Origin: Verrucomicrobiota bacterium
Lineage (GTDB): Bacteria; Verrucomicrobiota; Verrucomicrobiae; Chthoniobacterales; UBA10450
DNA: 7,041 nt
Reading direction: 5' to 3'
NCBI GenBank assembly: GCA_003219495.1
Contig: QHOZ01000028.1
Span: 1-7,041 of the forward strand
Shown: one piece after another, positions 1 to 5,111 of the stretch
Position numbering within the stretch: the stretch's first letter is position 1
Layout of the letters: the number at the start of each line of letters is the position of its first letter
The notes under the pieces: generated by a model
What the model was told of the DNA's origin: nothing
Databases searched by the model: none
Seen by the model: the letters and a program-made list of their open reading frames with translations, nothing else
Position numbers and translations under genes: made by a program

Positions 1-424
1 GTTCGGTCGTGAACAGGTCGGTCATGAATCCCCAAAAGACGGCAACGGCGAAGAGATTGAAAACGCTGACCCAAACAAAGAAGCATCCATCGACCCACGG
101 TTGCTTGCCCGGAGGCATGCACTGCATCAGCACGAAGAAAATGATCAGGTTCAAAATGAAAAACCGATAAGCGATCGGAATGAATTTCCGCCGCGACATG
201 CGCGACACGATGGCGGAGAAGAGCGCGTTCGCGAAGATCATCGTGACGAGCACAACCGTGAACATCCACCACAGGTTTTCGAACTGTTGCGCACCGATGT
301 TATCGCGGATCGGCCGGATCACGTAGTAGCCGGCCAGGACGACGAAGAAGAAAGTAAACCCGAGCCAGAGAGCACGAAGCTCGTTCGGTTTTACTTCAAC
401 GACTTTGGCGAAGAGCTTTTTCAA
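1..424 (-). CDS. NTP/NDP-exchange (TLC/MFS-type) transporter, N-terminal part
   Basis: This is the N-terminal ~141 residues of an integral membrane protein; the rest lies beyond base 1. Reading from 424 downward gives a short charged N-terminus, then hydrophobic segments at roughly residues 17-37, 48-66, 83-101 and 115-135. Telling motifs are LWLGFTFFFVVLAGYYVIRP (the first membrane segment followed by RPIRD), a basic SRMSRRKF loop, and FVWVSVFNLF followed by FWGFMTDLF. By memory this pattern belongs to bacterial proteins annotated as MFS or NTP/NDP exchange transporters, related to ATP:ADP translocases; the real substrate is unknown. The start is inferred as TTG at 424-422, which overlaps the TGA of the upstream gene as TTGA, with a GGA-rich stretch about 10 bases upstream. 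An upstream TTG at 439-437 is possible. The two genes are probably one transcript with coupled translation. Family is fairly likely, exact substrate is not supported. Confidence 0.75.
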   Translation of the reverse strand, partial: MKKLFAKVVEVKPNELRALWLGFTFFFVVLAGYYVIRPIRDNIGAQQFENLWWMFTVVLVTMIFANALFSAIVSRMSRRKFIPIAYRFFILNLIIFFVLMQCMPPGKQPWVDGCFFVWVSVFNLFAVAVFWGFMTDLFTTE

Positions 425-1533
425 GCGCGCTTTTTCCAAGCAGCCAGAACTTCAGCTTCGCGTTCCGGCGTTAAACCCGCCCGCATTTTCGATTGTCGAT
501 CTTGCGGGCGCGATTTGAACCACGCGAGAGCGTCGCGCGCGGTTTCAGCGAGCGGACGGAAGGTTAATCCTTTGCCGAGCGCCTTATCGATCTTCGTGAG
601 CGAGAGTCCACTCTCTTTGCCGGTCCAAACCGGCATGTCGGACCACGGCTCGACTTTCTGTTGCGTCAAAAATTCTTCGGTTACCCAAGTGAACGTCGCT
701 TTCGACTTCTCGGCCTCTTTGATTCCGTCCAGCATTTCGCCGACCCCGAGCGCTTTGGCAGGTCCCGTCGCGTTGTAGATTCCAGTTTCGCCGTTTTCGA
801 CCATGCGAATTGTCCATTCTGCGAGATCGCGCGCATCAATGAACTGCACGGGATCTTTTGGATCACCCGGCGCAAGCACTTCGCCACCGCGATCAATTCG
901 CACCGGCCAGTACGTGAAACGATCCGTTTCGTCGCGCGGGCCAACAATTAATCCGGGCCGAATGATCAAAGTCTTTCCAGGAAACCATTTCTCGACTTCC
1001 TGTTCCGAAAGAGCTTTGAGCGGGCCGTAGGTTTTGAATCCCGACGCTTTCATCGCTTCGATCGTCTCCTTGTAAGGATCCGGGCCGGTGTACTTCTCGG
1101 TGGGTGCGGTTTCGTCGACGCCGCTTTTCACTTCGCCATAAACTGAGATCGTCGAAGTGAAAACGTAACGCTCGACGTTGCCTTTGAGAACTTGCGCAGC
1201 GTCGCGCACCCAGGCCGGCAACGTTGTCGGATTGTCGATCACCACATCCCACTGGCGATTTTTCAGCGCGTCGAGCTGGCCGTTGCGGTCGCCGATCAAT
1301 TGCTCGACTTCGGCGGGCAACTCGCCGGGATGAGTTTTATTGCGATTCAACGTCGTGATTTTATGCCCGCGGGTCAGCGCGTATTTCACTTGATAGGGCC
1401 CGGTGAATCCGGTGCCGCCGAGAATCAGGATTCGCAATGGTTTCACCGCCTTCTGAGCAAACAGCGATGTCGATCTTGCGCTGAGCGCGACCACGCTCGC
1501 AGTGGAAAGCTTAATGAATTGGCGTCTCTTCAT
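421..1533 (-). CDS. Tat-exported NAD-dependent epimerase/dehydratase family protein
   Basis: This 370-residue protein is an extended/atypical short-chain dehydrogenase. The N-terminus MKRRQFIKLS is a twin-arginine signal (R3-R4, then FIK), followed by a hydrophobic stretch and a likely cleavage site near LFA-Q (residues 24-27). The Rossmann nucleotide-binding motif GGTGFTG is at residues 39-45, followed by LNRNK at 62-66 after the second strand. The active-site region has FTSTISVYG (125-133) and the YxxxK pair Y169/K173 in YGPLK. IIRPGLIVGPRD (190-201) and DPVQFIDARDLAEW (227-240) are typical of the epimerase/CSP41-like group that acts on or binds sugar nucleotides. The substrate cannot be read from the sequence. 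Start ATG at 1533 places the Tat motif right at the N-terminus; no Shine-Dalgarno sequence precedes it. It shares TTGA with the downstream transporter and is divergent from another Tat-exported oxidoreductase. Export of a nucleotide-dependent enzyme implies cofactor loading before transport (inference). Confidence 0.88.
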   Translation of the reverse strand: MKRRQFIKLSTASVVALSARSTSLFAQKAVKPLRILILGGTGFTGPYQVKYALTRGHKITTLNRNKTHPGELPAEVEQLIGDRNGQLDALKNRQWDVVIDNPTTLPAWVRDAAQVLKGNVERYVFTSTISVYGEVKSGVDETAPTEKYTGPDPYKETIEAMKASGFKTYGPLKALSEQEVEKWFPGKTLIIRPGLIVGPRDETDRFTYWPVRIDRGGEVLAPGDPKDPVQFIDARDLAEWTIRMVENGETGIYNATGPAKALGVGEMLDGIKEAEKSKATFTWVTEEFLTQQKVEPWSDMPVWTGKESGLSLTKIDKALGKGLTFRPLAETARDALAWFKSRPQDRQSKMRAGLTPEREAEVLAAWKKRA

Positions 1534-1572
1534 GTTTGGTGATTACGAACGCAGGTTTATCGTTTCCCATCA
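1534..1572. promoter_or_regulatory. 39-bp divergent intergenic region
   Basis: This is the only sequence between the two divergent start codons (ATG at 1533 on minus, ATG at 1573 on plus). It has no Shine-Dalgarno sequence for either gene. A TTTAT at 1556-1560 could be part of a plus-strand -10 box, and CGTAAT (1548-1543 on minus) part of a minus-strand one, but neither has a convincing -35 partner. Promoters for both directions must overlap each other or the coding sequences, and 5' leaders must be very short. Confidence 0.4.
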
Positions 1573-2496
1573 ATGAAGAACATAACCCGGCGCCGCGCGA
1601 CCAAATTGATTGGTGGAGCGGCGGCGGGTTTATTTTTGCCGATCGGATCAAGTCGCGGAGAATCTTCGCAAATGCTTACGCGCGCGATTCCAAGTTCCGG
1701 TGAGAAGCTGCCGGTGATCGGGCTGGGCACTTATAGCGTGTTCGATGTCGATCTTGACGCGCAAAAAGAGAAGCAACTGGCCGAGGTGCTCCAGAGTTTT
1801 GTGAAACTTGGCGGTCGCGTCGTCGATTCATCACCAATGTACGGACGGGCTGAAAGCGTGATCGGGACGCTCGCGAGCAAGCTTGGGCTTCACGACAAAG
1901 TTTTTCTCGCGACGAAAGTTTGGACGCGCGGCAAGGAAGCGGGCGCGCAGTCGATGGAGCGCTCGATGTCGCTCATGCAGACAAAACGCATCGATCTGAT
2001 GCAGGTTCACAATTTGGTGGACGTAAATACGCAGCTCGCAACGATGCGGGATTGGAAAGGGCAAGGGCGTTTTCGTTACGTCGGCATCACGCATTACAAT
2101 TCGAGCGCATTCGATTCGGTGGAGAAAATCTTGCGCGCGGAAAAGCTCGATTTCCTTCAAATCAACTACTCGATCATGGAACGCGAAGCCGAGTCGCGGA
2201 TTCTGCCGCTGGCGCAAGATCGACAAGTGGCGGTCATCATCAATCGGCCGTTCGGCGGCGGCGATCTGTTCAGCCGGGTACGATCAAAACCGTTGCCTGA
2301 CTGGGCCAAGGAATTCGAGTGCGAATCGTGGGCGCAGTTTTTCCTGAAATGGATAATCGCGAATCCGGCCGTGACCTGCGCCATTCCCGCAACCAACAAC
2401 CCACAGCACCTCGCCGACAATGTGCGGGGCGGAGCCGGCCGATTGCCGAGCTTTGAAATGAGGCGGAAAATGGCGGAATTCGTCGGCGCGCTGTAA
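1573..2496 (+). CDS. Tat-exported aldo/keto reductase
   Basis: This 307-residue protein is an aldo/keto reductase, a TIM-barrel NADPH-dependent carbonyl reductase. The N-terminus MKNITRRRATKLIGG has a twin-arginine-type signal with a hydrophobic segment ending near residue 28. The catalytic tetrad is visible: D85 in VVDSSPMYG, Y90 in the same motif, K115 in LATKVWT, and H146 in LMQVHN. Other barrel landmarks are GQGRFRYVGITHYN, LQINYSIMEREAE, INRPFGGGDLF and the C-terminal cofactor-binding AIPATNNPQHLADN. Length without the signal is about 275 residues, near the family norm. The ATG at 1573 is chosen because the Tat motif follows it directly; no Shine-Dalgarno is seen, as for most genes here. 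It is divergent from the Tat-exported epimerase-like protein across 39 bp, so the two may act on related extracytoplasmic substrates (inference). The natural substrate is unknown. Similar Tat-AKR proteins are usually annotated only to family level. Confidence 0.92.
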   Translation: MKNITRRRATKLIGGAAAGLFLPIGSSRGESSQMLTRAIPSSGEKLPVIGLGTYSVFDVDLDAQKEKQLAEVLQSFVKLGGRVVDSSPMYGRAESVIGTLASKLGLHDKVFLATKVWTRGKEAGAQSMERSMSLMQTKRIDLMQVHNLVDVNTQLATMRDWKGQGRFRYVGITHYNSSAFDSVEKILRAEKLDFLQINYSIMEREAESRILPLAQDRQVAVIINRPFGGGDLFSRVRSKPLPDWAKEFECESWAQFFLKWIIANPAVTCAIPATNNPQHLADNVRGGAGRLPSFEMRRKMAEFVGAL

Positions 2497-2499
2497 GCA

Positions 2500-2539
2500 T
2501 TTTTCCGGGCGAAAAAACCTTTACTTTTTCCGAAAAAAC
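2500..2539 (+). repeat. Duplicated T-tract/A-tract motif upstream of peptidase gene
   Basis: Two near copies of one motif stand head to tail: TTTTTCCGGGCGAAAAAAC at 2500-2518 and TTTTTCCGAAAAAAC at 2525-2539, differing by a four-base insertion. Each copy is also a weak self-complementary element (T run against A run). They fill the space between the reductase stop codon and the predicted peptidase promoter. They could act as an A/T-rich upstream promoter element or as a weak end signal for the reductase transcript. Neither copy has the GC-rich stem of a classical terminator. Confidence 0.45.
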
Positions 2540-2542
2540 GGG

Positions 2543-2571
2543 TTGCGCAGGCAGCGATCTTGCTCGATATA
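2543..2571 (+). promoter_or_regulatory. Possible promoter of first peptidase gene
   Basis: TTGCGC at 2543-2548 and GATATA at 2566-2571 are separated by 17 bases; TATACG at 2568-2573 is an alternative -10 with a 19-base spacer. Each box matches the housekeeping consensus only partly. Transcription would start near 2578-2580, leaving an almost leaderless mRNA because the ATG is at 2583. This agrees with the absence of a Shine-Dalgarno sequence. Confidence 0.3.
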
Positions 2572-2582
2572 CGGCGCTCCTT

Positions 2583-3143
2583 ATGCGGAAAAAGAACCCC
2601 CTCCTCTCATATATTCCTTTCATCTGTGGATGCGGTCTGCTCATTGCGACCGCCGCTCAGGGCCAAACTGTCGAATCGGCCAAGCGATTCAGTTTTAAGG
2701 ACGCCAACGGCAAAACCGACTCGGCCGAGATCATGACTAATTACGCGCCGAAGAAGATCACCCGCCCGGTGGCCAAAGTTGAGGGTTCGACTAATCCGAA
2801 ATTGGCCCGCGCGGCCACGATCGCCGAAGAGCGCGCTCACGCCCACTCGCGCGAGCAATGCTGGCATTACGTGAAAGAAGCGTTGGTTGCTTCCGGCGCG
2901 GTCAACTCCCGCCCGACGACGGTCAATGCCAAGGAAGCGGCCAATGAGTTGGTCAAGAATTACGGCTTCAAGAAGCTTCCAATCCGCGATCCGTATAAAG
3001 CGCCGGTGGGATCAGTGCTCGTTTACAACAACAAGCGCGGCGCCGGTCACGTCGAGATCCGGACCAAGCATGGTTTCGCGAGCGACTTCCGCTCGAAGGT
3101 TCCCTCCCCGCGTCCGCTCATCGGCGTTTTCACGAAGGGCTAA
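2583..3143 (+). CDS. Exported NlpC/P60- or CHAP-like cysteine peptidase (paralog 1)
   Basis: This 186-residue protein probably cleaves peptidoglycan peptides or an amide bond outside the cytoplasmic membrane. It has a basic N-terminus (MRKKN), a hydrophobic segment (residues 7-24) and a plausible signal peptidase site near ATAAQ-G (22-27). The catalytic signature resembles papain-like cell-wall hydrolases: C93 in CWHYVKEAL at the start of a helix, H156 in GHVEIRT, and a possible third residue D168 in FASDF. GSVLVYNN (143-150) before the histidine is the usual GDVVVY-type strand. IRDPYKAP (134-141) and NPKLARAATIAEER (71-84) are not part of any motif I recognise. A paralog at 4522-5073 is about 60% identical over the last ~115 residues by eye, and C93, H156 and D168 are all conserved in it. 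The ATG lacks a Shine-Dalgarno. The gene converges with a 3D-domain protein gene, their stop codons overlapping. Family assignment is by motif only; a Tae-like effector amidase is an alternative. Confidence 0.68.
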   Translation: MRKKNPLLSYIPFICGCGLLIATAAQGQTVESAKRFSFKDANGKTDSAEIMTNYAPKKITRPVAKVEGSTNPKLARAATIAEERAHAHSREQCWHYVKEALVASGAVNSRPTTVNAKEAANELVKNYGFKKLPIRDPYKAPVGSVLVYNNKRGAGHVEIRTKHGFASDFRSKVPSPRPLIGVFTKG

Positions 3144-3730
3144 AGGCCGAAGTCGATCTTGTTAAGATCGACAAGCCCATTGTTGGCAATCGTCATGGCG
3201 CCAATCGAGCCGCCGGCCGTAGTAAGCTTCGCGCTTTGCGGTGCGGTGAATGCAATCGGCTTCGAATTGGTGATCGCGATATTGGAGACCGTCGCCATGT
3301 TTGGCGGAATGACCTTTACGTTTACGAAAGGCGGATTCGTGCTCGCCCACGCCAACGCCTCGCGCTTGGTCTCAAAAAATTTGTCGATCACGAGGGCGCT
3401 TCGCTCATCCTGCGTACGGCCGGCGTGACGGGCCGCTTTGCGATTTCGAACGGCGCTCCCGGTATCGACTGCCGCGAGTGTGCTTCCGTCTGGAAGTACC
3501 ACGCGACTGCCGTAGGGAATCCTTTTCGGATCGACTGCGCAATGGCCGACGTGGAGCCGCGTTCCGGTGGCAGACTTATGCTGCCGGCTATAACCATCCG
3601 CACCGCGTCCGCCATGCGCCCAGTAAACAGTCACGCGTGCGAGCAAGGAATTGGAGCGCGGATTCTCGCGAGCGAAAGCGCACGGCAGCGCGATGAGCGC
3701 AATTAAGAGGGCAAGAGCGAGACGTTTCAT
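3140..3730 (-). CDS. Exported 3D-domain (MltA/YuiC-like) protein A
   Basis: This 196-residue protein is likely a small extracytoplasmic peptidoglycan lytic transglycosylase-like protein. A signal peptide (MKRLALALLIALIALPCAFA, residues 1-20) precedes the 3D domain, a double-psi beta barrel named for three conserved aspartates. All three can be seen: D67 in CAVDPKRIPYGSRV, D89 in AAVDTGSAV and D116 in LVIDKFFETKREAL. In MltA and in Sps-type YuiC this fold cuts the glycan strand, with an aspartate as catalyst (family knowledge). D89 and D116 lie 27 residues apart, wider than the compact form I recall. A Ser/Thr/Ala-rich tail follows from residue ~145, ending in VDLNKIDFGL. The ATG overlaps the stop of the upstream paralog as ATGA, so translation is probably coupled; no Shine-Dalgarno is seen. 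The stop TAG (3142-3140) overlaps the stop of the convergent peptidase gene. Fold assignment is good; enzymatic activity is inferred. Confidence 0.8.
   Translation of the reverse strand: MKRLALALLIALIALPCAFARENPRSNSLLARVTVYWAHGGRGADGYSRQHKSATGTRLHVGHCAVDPKRIPYGSRVVLPDGSTLAAVDTGSAVRNRKAARHAGRTQDERSALVIDKFFETKREALAWASTNPPFVNVKVIPPNMATVSNIAITNSKPIAFTAPQSAKLTTAGGSIGAMTIANNGLVDLNKIDFGL
3152..3172. terminator. Perfect 9-bp hairpin at the convergent gene junction
   Basis: GTCGATCTT (3152-3160) and AAGATCGAC (3164-3172) are perfect inverted copies around a three-base loop GTT. The hairpin starts nine bases after the stop codon of the plus-strand peptidase gene. In the opposite direction it lies inside the last codons of the 3D protein, coding VDLNKID. 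No U-run follows on either strand, so it may be a U-less terminator, a 3'-end stabiliser, or partly chance enforced by the codons. The symmetry itself is certain; the role is not. Confidence 0.45.
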
Positions 3731-4317
3731 GTTCGGCGGTGGTTGGGTTCGAGGACGGAATTCAGCGGAAGCCCAAGGCGAAGCTTCGTGGAGTCAAATT
3801 TCGGCAACGATGCCGTCGGAACTTTTTGTTTGGAGACCGGCTTCAGGTCTCCATTCGCGGAGACCTCATTCGTATTGCCTACCGAGGCGACGGCCTCACG
3901 CGTTCGCGACCCTGACCCCGGCGGCACAACGCGCACGGTCATGAAGTGCGCGTGCGCCCGTTCCCACTCCATCGCGGCTTCCTTGGATTCAAAAAAACGA
4001 TCGATGACGAGCGCCGCTTTTTGCGCTGCAGTGCGGCCGGTAAGGCGAGCGGCCTGGCGACTGATCACGGCGGGGCCGCTGTCGACGGCGGTGCATATTG
4101 CGTCGGAAAATTCGACGCGGCTGCCGAACGGAATCCGTTTCGGATCGACCGCACAATGGCCGGTACGGAGGCGCGCGCCATTGGAGCAGGCGCGCAGTTG
4201 GCCTTCACTCTTCCAATAAACAGTGACGCGAGCAAGCAGCGAGCTTTCGGTGGCGAACACCGGCGTCGCGATCAAAAAAGAAAAGCAAATCGTTAGGAAA
4301 AAAAATCTCGTACCCAT
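3727..4317 (-). CDS. Exported 3D-domain (MltA/YuiC-like) protein B
   Basis: This is the first gene of a two-gene minus-strand operon and a paralog of the one downstream (3140-3730). From ATG at 4317 it codes 196 residues: a signal peptide (FFFLTICFSFLIATPVFA, ~residues 5-22), then SLLARVTVYW shared with its paralog, then the 3D domain with D58 in CAVDPKRIPFGSRV, D79 in TAVDSGPAV and D106 in LVIDRFFESKEAA. The 27-residue D79-D106 spacing equals that in the paralog. A variable Ser/Lys/Asn-rich linker follows, then KFDSTKLRLGL, echoing the last residues of the paralog, plus a 13-residue extension. An in-frame GTG at 4332 would add five residues (MASSF); I prefer ATG because it gives a compact signal peptide, but AGGGTGG lies too far from it for a good Shine-Dalgarno, so the choice is open. 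The stop overlaps the next start as ATGA. Probably acts on peptidoglycan outside the membrane. Confidence 0.78.
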   Translation of the reverse strand: MGTRFFFLTICFSFLIATPVFATESSLLARVTVYWKSEGQLRACSNGARLRTGHCAVDPKRIPFGSRVEFSDAICTAVDSGPAVISRQAARLTGRTAAQKAALVIDRFFESKEAAMEWERAHAHFMTVRVVPPGSGSRTREAVASVGNTNEVSANGDLKPVSKQKVPTASLPKFDSTKLRLGLPLNSVLEPNHRRT

Positions 4318-4351
4318 AAAAGACGAAGCCACCCTCGGGCGAATTCGATGT

Positions 4352-4376
4352 AAACCCCGCGAATGCAGGGTTTTTT
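4352..4376 (+). terminator. Rho-independent terminator (plus strand) upstream of the 3D operon
   Basis: AAACCCCGC (4352-4360), loop GAAT (4361-4364) and GCAGGGTTT (4365-4373) form a nine-position stem with one C-A mismatch, continued by TTT to give a run of six T at 4371-4376. It has the form of an intrinsic terminator for plus-strand transcripts. No sense plus-strand gene ends nearby; the nearest upstream one stops at 3143. It could end antisense or read-through RNA before the promoter of the second peptidase gene. On the minus strand the same hairpin would lie in the leader of 3D gene B with only a short T run. Confidence 0.55.
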
Positions 4377-4425
4377 AACTAAGAATCGGGGCAAACCTGT
4401 AAAACGGTTCCCACCCGAACGCAAA

Positions 4426-4512
4426 TTTTTCTTTCAGATTTTTCGAGGTTTTTACGAACTGATCGGGAGAAAAACAAATTCCTCTTGCGAGGTGGCATAT
4501 TCCCTGCAATAG
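4426..4512 (+). promoter_or_regulatory. T-tract region and possible promoter of second peptidase gene
   Basis: The region between the divergent 3D operon and the second peptidase gene has three TTTTT tracts at 4426-4430, 4439-4443 and 4449-4453, spaced about 13 and 10 bases, close to one helical turn, so the DNA may be curved. Further down, TTGCGA at 4485-4490 and AATAGA at 4508-4513 are 17 bases apart; the -10 box is weak (three of six consensus bases). CATATT at 4496-4501 is a better -10 but lacks a -35 partner. With the first choice the mRNA would begin almost at the GTG start (4522). On the minus strand TTTACA (4403-4398) is a possible -35 for the 3D operon, without a good -10. Confidence 0.3.
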
Positions 4513-4521
4513 AAACGCGGC

Positions 4522-5073
4522 GTGCGACGCATTTTCGTCCTCTCCATTTTAGCTGCGGGATGCTTCGCCCTTTTTGTCTCCCCGCTTCGCGCTGAAGGTT
4601 TGCAAAAATCCACCGAGAAGTTTGTCTACCGGGACAACTCGGGTCGCGTCACCGCAGTCAAAGTCATTCACCATTACCGGACGAATCCGATCGTTCATCC
4701 GTTCGCGAAGATCGATTCTCGGCTCGATCCGAAACTCGCGCGCGCAGCAACGCTCGCCGAAGAGCGGTCGAACGCTCACTCCAAAGGAGCCTGTTGGCAT
4801 TATGTGAAACATGCCTTGGTCTCTTCCGGTATAATCGATTCCTACCCGAAAACGGCTTACGCCGCTGAAGCCGGCGAAGAGCTCATGCGCAGTTACGGAT
4901 TCAAACGTCTACCGATCCGGGATCCGTACGCGGCGCCGATCGGCGCGGTGCTGGTTTACGGAAACAAAAATCGCGGGCACGTCGAAATCAGGACGAAGGA
5001 CGGTTTCGTAAGCGATTATCACAGCAAGAATCGCTGCTTCTATCCGCTGATCGCCGTTTACGGTAAATTCTAG
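4522..5073 (+). CDS. Exported NlpC/P60- or CHAP-like cysteine peptidase (paralog 2)
   Basis: This 183-residue protein is a paralog of the product of 2583-3143, about 60% identical over the C-terminal ~115 residues by eye. C91 in CWHYVKHAL, H153 in GHVEIRT and D165 in FVSDY line up with the same residues of the paralog, as expected for a papain-like peptidoglycan peptidase. Other shared blocks are PKLARAAT-AEER, YGFK-LPIRDPY and VLVY. The N-terminus MRRIFVLSILAAGC has a short basic start and hydrophobic core; cleavage could be at LRA-E (residue 24), or C14 could be lipidated, since LAAGC fits a loose lipobox. The start is GTG at 4522: an in-frame stop (TAG, 4510-4512) lies just upstream and no other start is possible that keeps the signal peptide. 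No Shine-Dalgarno is seen. It is divergent from the 3D-protein operon and followed by the fluoride riboswitch. Activity is inferred from motif pattern only. Confidence 0.68.
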   Translation: MRRIFVLSILAAGCFALFVSPLRAEGLQKSTEKFVYRDNSGRVTAVKVIHHYRTNPIVHPFAKIDSRLDPKLARAATLAEERSNAHSKGACWHYVKHALVSSGIIDSYPKTAYAAEAGEELMRSYGFKRLPIRDPYAAPIGAVLVYGNKNRGHVEIRTKDGFVSDYHSKNRCFYPLIAVYGKF

Positions 5074-5076
5074 CGG

Positions 5077-5104
5077 TTGCCTGGAGAATTTGCGCAGCTA
5101 GAGT
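5077..5104 (+). promoter_or_regulatory. Probable crcB promoter
   Basis: TTGCCT (5077-5082) and TAGAGT (5099-5104) each match four of six consensus bases and are 16 bases apart. The predicted transcription start at about 5110-5112 coincides with the first base of the fluoride aptamer, as needed for a riboswitch that begins the mRNA. The -35 box lies just after the stop codon of the preceding gene (5071-5073). Confidence 0.45.
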
Positions 5105-5110
5105 CTGCGC
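5092..5110. repeat. Inverted repeat over the crcB -10 region
   Basis: GCGCAG (5092-5097) and CTGCGC (5105-5110) are perfect inverted copies around the seven bases CTAGAGT, which contain the candidate -10 box. It may be a U-less 3' hairpin for the upstream peptidase transcript or a protein-binding dyad at the promoter. No T-run follows. Confidence 0.4.
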
Positions 5111-5111
5111 C

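Noticed and set aside
101..778. Open 225-residue plus-strand frame
   Set aside because: It is antisense to the transporter and epimerase, begins with a His/Glu/Arg-rich low-complexity stretch, and shows no domain; the minus-strand frames have clear family motifs.
1831..2226. 131-residue minus-strand frame inside the aldo/keto reductase
   Set aside because: Shadow frame opposite the catalytic residues of the reductase; no start signal or domain.
2497..2582. Small RNA gene or terminator after the reductase
   Set aside because: Only A/T stems without a stable GC core are present, so no RNA gene or classical terminator can be supported.
3236..3706. 156-residue plus-strand frame antisense to 3D protein A
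   Set aside because: The composition is Arg-rich without motifs, and the opposite strand encodes a signal peptide and all three 3D aspartates.
3743..4219. 158-residue plus-strand frame antisense to 3D protein B
   Set aside because: No recognisable domain or signal; opposite-strand paralogy explains the conservation. A toxin-antitoxin style overlapping gene was considered but has no support.
3140..4332. 3D proteins as immunity proteins for the peptidases
   Set aside because: Immunity proteins are not known to carry an intact three-aspartate 3D domain; conserved catalytic-type residues argue for enzymes instead.
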